Of a stretch of 64,000 nt of DNA, positions 57,373-64,000 are shown piece by piece. Each line of letters opens with the position of its first letter. The stretch's first letter is position 1. Location of the stretch: positions 16,309-80,308 of the forward strand of contig QANU01107152.1 of the NCBI GenBank assembly GCA_003254905.1, in the 5' to 3' direction. The translations under genes and the position numbers were made by a program. The notes under the pieces are model-generated. The model saw only the letters and a program-made list of their open reading frames with translations, was not told the origin of the DNA and made no database searches. The stretch comes from Nissolia schottii. Lineage: Eukaryota > Streptophyta > Magnoliopsida > Fabales > Fabaceae.

Positions 57373-60245
57373 TGGTTCAGGATTACCCAGATGTGTTTCC
57401 TGATGATATTCCGTCGTTTCCACTGAAGCGGGAGGTAGAGTTTTCTATTGACTTGGTGCCTGGTGCTGGACCTATTTCCATTGCACCGTATCGTATGTCT
57501 CCGTTGGAATTGCAGGAGTTGAAAAGGCAATTAGAAGAGTTGTTGGGGAAGCAGTTTATATGGCCAAGTGCATCACCGTGGGGAGCACCAGTGTTGTTTG
57601 TGAAGAAAAAGGATGGCACTATGAGAATGCGTGTCGATTATAGGCAGTTGAATAAGGTGACGATTAAGAATAAGTATCCATTGCCTAGGATCGATGATCT
57701 TTTGGATCAGCTAAAGGATGCTAAGATCTTTTCCAGGATTGATTTGCGGTCTGGCTATCATCAGATTAGAGTACGGGAGGAGGATATAGCTAAGACGGCA
57801 TTCCGATCCCGTTATGGACATTATGAGTTTACGGTAATGTCTTTTGGATTGACGAATGCTCCTACGATTTTTATGGATTATATGCATAGGATCTTCCGTG
57901 AATATCTGGATGATTGTGTCATTGTCTTTATTGATGACATTCTAGTGTACTCAAAGAGTGAAGAAGAGCACACTAGACATCTGCAGATAGTACTGGAGAT
58001 TCTAAGAGAGAAACAGTTGTATGCCAAGCTTTCTAAGTGTGAGTTTTGGGCCAGGAAGGTGCAGTTTTTGGGCCATGTGATTTCAGATCAAGGAGTATCA
58101 GTAGATCCTAGTAAGGTTGAAGCAGTTAAAGCATGGGAGAGACCTACTTCAGTTACAGAACTACGGAGTTTTCTAGGCTTTGCTGGGTATTATCAGAGAT
58201 TTATCCAGGGATTCTCACAGATTGCTTTACCGTTGACGAAGCTGTCCAGGAAAGGAGCAAAGATGATTTGGTCCGCAGAATGTGAAAGAAGTTTCTGCGA
58301 GCTGAAGGAGAGATTGACCACCGCTCCAATGCTAGTACTGCCTGATCCCCAGGAACCTTTTGAGGTATACTGTGATGCGTCAGGTGCTGGATTGGGATGT
58401 GTGCTGATGCAATGACGCCAGGCGATAGCTTATGCCTCTAGACAGTTGAAGCAGCATGAGGTAAACTATCCTACACATGATTTAGAGTTGACTGTGGTAG
58501 TGTTTGCATTGAAGATTTGGAGACATTATTTGTATGGAGTTCGGTTTGAGGTATATTCATATCACAAAAGTCTAAAGTACCTTTTGATCAGAAGGAGTTG
58601 AATATGCGTCGGAGGAGGTGGATTGAATTTCTTAAGGATTATGATTTCAATCTCAATTACCACCCTGGGAAGGCCAATGTAGTGGATGATGCTTTGAGCC
58701 GGAAGTCATTGCAGATGGCTCGTATGATGGTACAGGAAGCGAAGTTACTGGAGGAGTTTCGTGATCTTAATCTGACTGTTGCACGTCAGCATAACCAGTT
58801 GACATTGTACCCTCTCCAGGTCAGTAGTGATTTCAATCACAGGATAATAGATGCTCAGAAGAATTTTTAGGAGGATACTTGGTGCAAGTTTCGCAAGGCT
58901 GTTGAAGAAGGTAAGATCAAAGAGGCGACAACAGACACCGATGGCATCTTGAGATTTGATGGGCGCATTTGTGTGCCTAAGGAAGGCAGCTTAGGGGAGG
59001 ATATCTTGTAGGAAGCTCACAAGATTCAGTTCACGATACACCCAGGTACTACCAAGATGTACCATGATCTTAAGCAGATGTTTTGGTGGCCAGGATTGAA
59101 AAGAGATGTTGAGGACTGGGTACAGAAGTGCTTGGTTTGCCAGAAGGTGAAGATCGAGCACCAGAAACCACCAGGGTTACTGAATCCTCCAGAGGTTCCA
59201 GAATGGAAATGGGAGGCCATAGCTATGGATTTTGTTTCAGGTTTACCACGTACTCGGACAGGAGTTGATGCCATTTGGGTAATTGTGGACAGATTGACTA
59301 AGTCTTCTCACTTTGTCCCAATCAAGATGACTTACTCACTAGAGAAGCTTGCACAGCTGTATATCAAGGAGGTGGTAAGGTTGCATGGAGTACCATCTTC
59401 TATCATTTCGGACAGAGATCCCAGATTTACTTCCAGATTCTGGACTGCTTTTCAGAAAGCATATGGGTCGCAGTTGCATTTGAGTTCTGCATATCACCCT
59501 CAGTCTGATGGTCAGTCTGAGCGTACTATCCAGACCTTGGAAGATATGTTGCGAGCTTGTGCACTAGACACACCAGGAAACTGGGAGGAAATATTGCCAT
59601 TTGTGGAGTTTGCCTACAATAACAGCTATCAAGCTAACATTGGTATAGCTCCGTTCGAAGCATTGTATGGCAGGAAGTGCCAGTCGCCTTTATGTTGGAA
59701 TGACAGCAGACAGTATCACTGTCTAGGACCTGAAGAAACCCGAGAGACAGAAGAATTAATGAAGCTGTTGCGCAAGAGAGTGCTCACGGAGTTATGCAGA
59801 TAACCGGAGGAGACCACTTGAGTTCCAATAGGTAGATCATGTCTTCCTAAAGGTTACTTCGGCGACAGGTATTGGAAGGTCTTTGAAAATTCAGAAGTTG
59901 AACCCCCGATTCATTGGACCGTTCCAGATCCTAGATCGTATTGGACCGGTAGCATACCGGATAGCTCTTCCGCCGAACCTAGCCAACATCCATAATGTCT
60001 TTCATGTCTCTCAATTACGCAAGTACTACGCATCCCCCGACCATGTGCTTCAACCAGAGCAGATACAGTTGAAGGAAGATTTATCTCTGCCACTCACGCC
60101 GCAAAGGATCATTGACCACAAGATTTGTCAGACGAGGAACAAGGAGATTCCTATGGTGCGAGTGGTATGGACGAATGGGGAAGTAGAAGAACAGACGTGG
60201 GAGTTAGAAGCGGATATGAAGAAAGCCTATCCGGAGTTATTTTGA
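57373..60245 (+). pseudogene. pol: pol of element IV, broken
   Basis: RT is complete and open (57180-58412 is one frame), with [21 protein letters not shown] and [12 protein letters not shown] at 58413-58415 interrupts RNase H, a 1-bp loss lies near 58582, TAG at 58868-58870 and 59009-59011. Integrase (59057-59803) keeps CLVC, MDF, SDRDPRF and SERTIQ. A deletion near 59788 shifts the frame again before the chromodomain (59883-60245). Confidence 0.9.
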
Positions 60246-60271
60246 GAGGTATGGACTTATCCTTATCCTTC

Positions 60272-60306
60272 AATTTCGAGGACGAAATTTTTCGAAGGGG
60301 GTGGAA
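60272..60306 (+). other. Polypurine tract and hairpin of element IV
   Basis: Hairpin AATTTCG/CGAAATT (60272-60289), then GAAGGGGGTGGAA abutting the LTR. Confidence 0.8.
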
Positions 60307-61166
60307 TGTAACAACCCGACTTTTTCCCCTTTAGTTTAAGTGTCACAGAATAAACAAAATAAATAAATACAAATATAATAAGAAGGAAAATGTGAGATAT
60401 AAATAAAATAAAATTCAAATATTAATTTTATCTCTGCAATATTAGTTAAAAATAATAATTTGACGATCTCGTGACGTCTGGTGACGTTCGGGTCGAAATT
60501 AGGGTTTTATTGTAATTTAATCACGACTCAAAGGAGTCTGTAAAATATATTCATATGAAAATAAATTCAAGAATATTCCAACTAAGGTTTAAATATTAAT
60601 AAGGAAAATTAATGGGTCACAACGGTATATCCGAAATATTTTTAGGACGTCCGGATATAAATAGTTAATGAACAAACATGGCCGAAAACATACTGGAAGA
60701 AAATAAGAATTATGAATAGATGACCAAGGGCCACTAAAACCCACGGCCAGCCTCCTCAAGCCCGAAGATACCCACAAAACACACCCAAGTTATTTCCTTT
60801 CTTCTTCCAAAGTTCCTAACCCTAAAGCTCCAAAATCCACTAAGGCTCTACCAAAGTTCAATCATCATCCATTGCTTTCCATCACTTTAATCCACTCCTA
60901 AGCACATAAAGAAGATAAGCAAGAGTAGTTGGTAAGTTTCTCATCACATGGTAAAAAGCCAAGCTTCCATAACCTAGGTTAATAACCTAGGTTTTTCTAA
61001 TTATGCAAAGGTTTTCATTTTAGGTCAAGGAACCATCAAGCAAGAAAGCAAGGCTTGATTTCATCTTTTCTCTAGCATTAACAAGCTCTTGAGGAAGTAG
61101 GTAACTCTAGTTCCTCACCTCTTTGATGGTGGATGATGTTTATGTGATTTGGTGTATGATTGATGA
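60307..61166 (+). repeat. 3' LTR of element IV, left part
   Basis: TGTAACAACCC start; TATA box 60656-60664; an extra 13 bp duplicating AACCTAGGTT near 60970 relative to the 5' LTR. Interrupted at 61167 after gatga (61162-61166). Confidence 0.92.
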
Positions 61167-61605
61167 TGAAACACCCTAGCTAACTATTTACCCGTACGTA
61201 GTAAACAAAGCTCACTAGGTTGTTGTCTACTTGGTCGGAATACCTTAGTCCATAGTCATCTTTCGAAAATAGTCGTTTAAGAAAATAAGGACCAATTTTA
61301 AACTTTACATTTAACTTTGCATAAATATAAAAATAGAGCCATGCGTCAGAAAGAACAATATAACGAAACGTGTAACTGTAAGATAGTAAAACATTCAATA
61401 CATATCCAAGTGGTCCATCAGACAAAGTCACATCATTGTATATACAGTAAGTCAAATATACATCTCATATACATAAACTGAAGTAGTGCATACATAAGTC
61501 AGAATACATCATATCAAAATACCAGAACTACTGGAATGCTACTCAGTATGTCCTTGGCAAAATCTAAACAGCTATCTCTCTCTAAGCTCATCCAATCATA
61601 GCCGC

Positions 61606-61661
61606 TCATGGCTCATCTGGCGGCTCATCTACGTCCTCAAAATAAGACTCATCTTCTGTAC
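61606..61661 (-). other. Exon-like short frame ending PPDEP-stop (LTR VI)
   Basis: 56 nt, same acceptor-like site and phase; core EDESYFEDVDE, ending PPDEP rather than PPAEP, then TGA. Confidence 0.4.
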
Positions 61662-62110
61662 CTGAAGTCATAAAACAGTGGGGATGAGAACGGTAGGTTC
61701 TCAGTGGAAATAACTTTAGTTCCTGAGTCTCGTACCAAATTATGTCGGACTTCAGGCCGCTCAGAGATCTCTAAGTGAACATACATAATAAATATCCTAC
61801 TAATTATTATCTGGCCTATCTGAACGACTTTATCTGCTTTATTGTGTGATATGGGAACTACTCTTGTTTACTACATTCTCATGCTGATTAACATTTCGTG
61901 AAAACCGTCTCGAGCGTGCTCTTGACGGTACGGCATAACAGCAGACCATACATTCAGAGTAATCAACCAATATAACAGAATACATTCAGCATAACAGAAT
62001 TATCAGAGTAAGCATCACATAGTCATCCCAAGTGAACCTCACAGAATCAGTAGAATATGTCTAGCAGAGTTATCAGCATAACCATGACAGAATCATCAGA
62101 ATAAGCATGT

Positions 62111-62416
62111 CTAACAGAATGTACATGTATATAACAGAATATAACAGCATAGTAGAATATGTGTTATTCCCACCATAGTAATGTCCTCTGTTGACACTAG
62201 TATGATGGAATAACCTCGCACCCTCAGTGTAGGCTGACACTGTTTAGACCTTCCTGCGGTGGGCTTCCACCTGCCGTGTGCCCCCTCGGGACCCCTCGAC
62301 AGTGGGCGGATATTGTACCCCCACCTAAGCTTGCCCTCTTTCGACAATGCATAGGCGTGGTAACCGCACACTTCCAGGTATGCCATATCGACACCACCTG
62401 TGGCGGGCTTCCACAT
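62111..62416 (-). other. LTR open frame starting MWKP (101 codons), LTR VI
   Basis: Homologous to the frames in II and IV with a different C-terminus after MVGITHI. Confidence 0.25.
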
Positions 62417-63938
62417 TCAAGATGCCTCGACCTCCTAAAGTGGGATCATAATCGGCTCACGTGATCACGGCCTGTTCAGCATGTGGCATATAGCCTGTTT
62501 CAGCATTGGGCATTGGCCCTTTTTCAGCATGGGGCACTGGCCCTTATTCAGCATTAGGCATTGGCCCGGTTTCAGCATGTCAGTATTTCAGCATTTCTGT
62601 ACCTGCAGCATGGCATACTTGTTCCCTATGGTTCATTTCAGCATCTTTACTTATCTCAGAGTTAATTCTAGTGTCTTTAAACTAGGTATATCTTGAATGC
62701 ATGAAAGCTGCCAATATCATCACGGATTATATATCATATGCATGTTCAATACATTTCTTTCACATACAGCATATACATTCATACAATTCAGCTATCAATC
62801 ACAGATACAACATTCAATACTAGTCTATGAGCCTCAAGAGGGTGCCGTAAGCTTTCTCTAGCCTCAAGCCGCTCAGCGAAAACTGATGTTCTCTCAGCGG
62901 TTTGAGCCTTGGTGCCCAGCGATAAAGGTTGTATCGCTCAGCGGTACTAACCTCATCGCTTAGCGGCTGAAACTTTCTCGAATTTTCTCCACCACCTTAC
63001 GTCAAAAATATCTTTTTAACTTTCCATGTGGGCTTCAGCCTGCTCAGCGGCTCCTGAGACTCCGCTCAGCGGCCCCTGTGCGAAAGCTGAAAACCGAATT
63101 CCTCTTCTCTTCCATTTTCTTCCCTTGGCTTCCCATGGCACCTGCTTGAGTTTCACACATAATCCAAGCACAATAATCCTATCTAATCCAGGTCAGAAGA
63201 CCCTTCAGAATTGTCTTCCTAAGCCTAGCATCATTTCTAACACATATGTCCATAAAACTCAAGATTCACATACATACACATACAAGCACATAACACTTAG
63301 TTACCATCAAAGAGGTGAGGAACTAGAGTTACCCACTTCCTCAAGAACTTTTTGATGCTAGAAGGAAGAGGAAATCAAGCCTTGCTTGCTTGTTTGAAGT
63401 CTCCTTAACCTAAGATGAAATCCTTGACATAATTAGGGCAAGCATGGATTATGGAAGCTTGGCTTTTCACCAAGTGATGAAAACTCACCAACTACTCTTG
63501 CTTGTCTTCCTTGTATGCTTAGGAATGATTTATGATGATGGAAAAGATGAACTTGAAGCTTGGTGGCTTGCTTGAAAGCTTCTTTGTCAAGAAAGACTAA
63601 AACCTAGGTTATGGAAGATTAGGGTTATGGAACCTTGGTTTCTTGGCTTCCACTTGAGGAGAATTCCTAGTCTTGATGCTAGCTTGCCTTCTTGATGGAT
63701 TTGAGAGTGGTTGATGATGATGAAAAGCAAAGAATGATAATTAAGCTTTGATGATTATGGAGCTTGAAGCTTTAGAACTTAGGAAGAAGAAATGAAATGA
63801 CTTTGGTGTGTTTTGTGTGTGTGTTTTCGGGCTTCATGGGGGAAGGAGGGCTGCCATGGGTCTTTAGGGGTTTGAGGCCATCCATAATTCCAATTTTACC
63901 CTTAGTGTGTTTTAGGTCATATTCGCTCATTAATTATT

Positions 63939-64000
63939 TGTAAGTATAGATAGCAACCTAAGAGGGGGGGGGTGAATTAGGTTTTACTTGTTTTTCACCG
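63939..64000 (-). mobile_element. Start of another LTR element VII, cut by window edge
   Basis: Sequence leaves the Tekay LTR at TGTAAGTATAGATAGC and continues CCTAAGAGGGGGGGGG TGAATTAGG. Reversed, it resembles the end of the LTR of V (CCAATTCACCCCCCTCTTGG), suggesting a minus-strand copia LTR. Only 62 bp are visible. Confidence 0.4.

Larger units (their letters stand above)
43986..61166 (+). mobile_element. Element IV: Tekay-type chromovirus (3' LTR continues beyond VI)
   Basis: 5' LTR 43986-46947, primer site 46950-46961, gag from 47116, pol to 60245, 3' LTR from 60307, interrupted by VI at 61167. Element V splits the gag-protease region. The two LTRs are close to identical where they can be compared, but the gene is full of stops. 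Confidence 0.92.
61167..63938 (-). mobile_element. Element VI: minus-strand Tekay LTR, solo or element end
   Basis: Starts (read on +) TGAAACACCC, the reverse of a Tekay LTR end, and contains all LTR modules in reverse: PPAEP-type frame, near-palindrome (61905-61928), MWKP frame, CCAAT repeats (62465-62600) and CGCTCAGCGG dyads (62865-63075). It is interrupted at 63939 before reaching its TGTAACA end, so solo and full-length cannot be told apart. Confidence 0.88.

Overview
The window is plant nuclear DNA made almost entirely of nested LTR retrotransposons. I found no host protein-coding gene, tRNA, rRNA or CRISPR array. The evidence for a plant is the lineages present: Ty3 chromoviruses of Tekay/Del type with a C-terminal chromodomain and a primer site for initiator tRNA-Met, an Athila-like Ty3 element primed by tRNA-Asp, and a Sirevirus-like Ty1/copia element. 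The density and depth of nesting suggest angiosperm heterochromatin. I cannot name the species.

Layout, read from LTR ends (TG...CA), 5-bp target-site duplications (TSDs) and uninterrupted sister copies. Element I (Tekay, +) occupies 1-7329 and 24578-24907; its 5' end lies outside the window. Element A (Tekay, -) at 7330-24577 sits in the 3' LTR of I (TSD tattc) and carries three solo LTRs: B (10400-13427, TSD ctacc), C (14847-16455, TSD gtaga) and D (21546-23970, TSD actca). Element I itself sits in the 5' LTR of element II (Tekay, +, 24908-39781). The 3' LTR of II contains element E, a gag-only Athila-like element (32174-39124, TSD ggccg). From 39782 an LTR of another Ty3 family (III, to 43863) follows and is interrupted in its leader by element IV (Tekay, +, from 43986). 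IV contains V, a gag-only Sirevirus-like copia element (48052-56714, TSD agacc), and VI, a minus-strand Tekay LTR (from 61167). VI is cut at 63939 by the start of another LTR (VII) that runs off the right edge.

All four Tekay gag-pol genes (I, A, II, IV) are pseudogenes with stops, frameshifts and insertions; most stops are C-to-T changes at CAG or CGA codons. E and V have LTRs, primer sites, polypurine tracts and gag but no trace of pol, so they would need enzymes supplied by other elements. The V gag is intact at 439 codons.

Most unusual observations: (1) a short reading frame ending in Pro-Pro-Ala-Glu-Pro-stop, preceded by a splice-acceptor-like site in constant phase, kept in seven Tekay LTR copies (one with Ala changed to Asp) and in the distinct solo LTR D; (2) five consecutive hairpins with compensatory stem changes in the 3' non-coding region of E; (3) a variable slot in the LTRs filled with different short dyad arrays (CCGCTGAGCGG-type or ATTCGAAT-type) in different families; (4) six AACGGCTA motifs upstream of the TATA box of V; (5) a second, longer LTR reading frame that stays open in several copies. 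None has been tested beyond reading this sequence.
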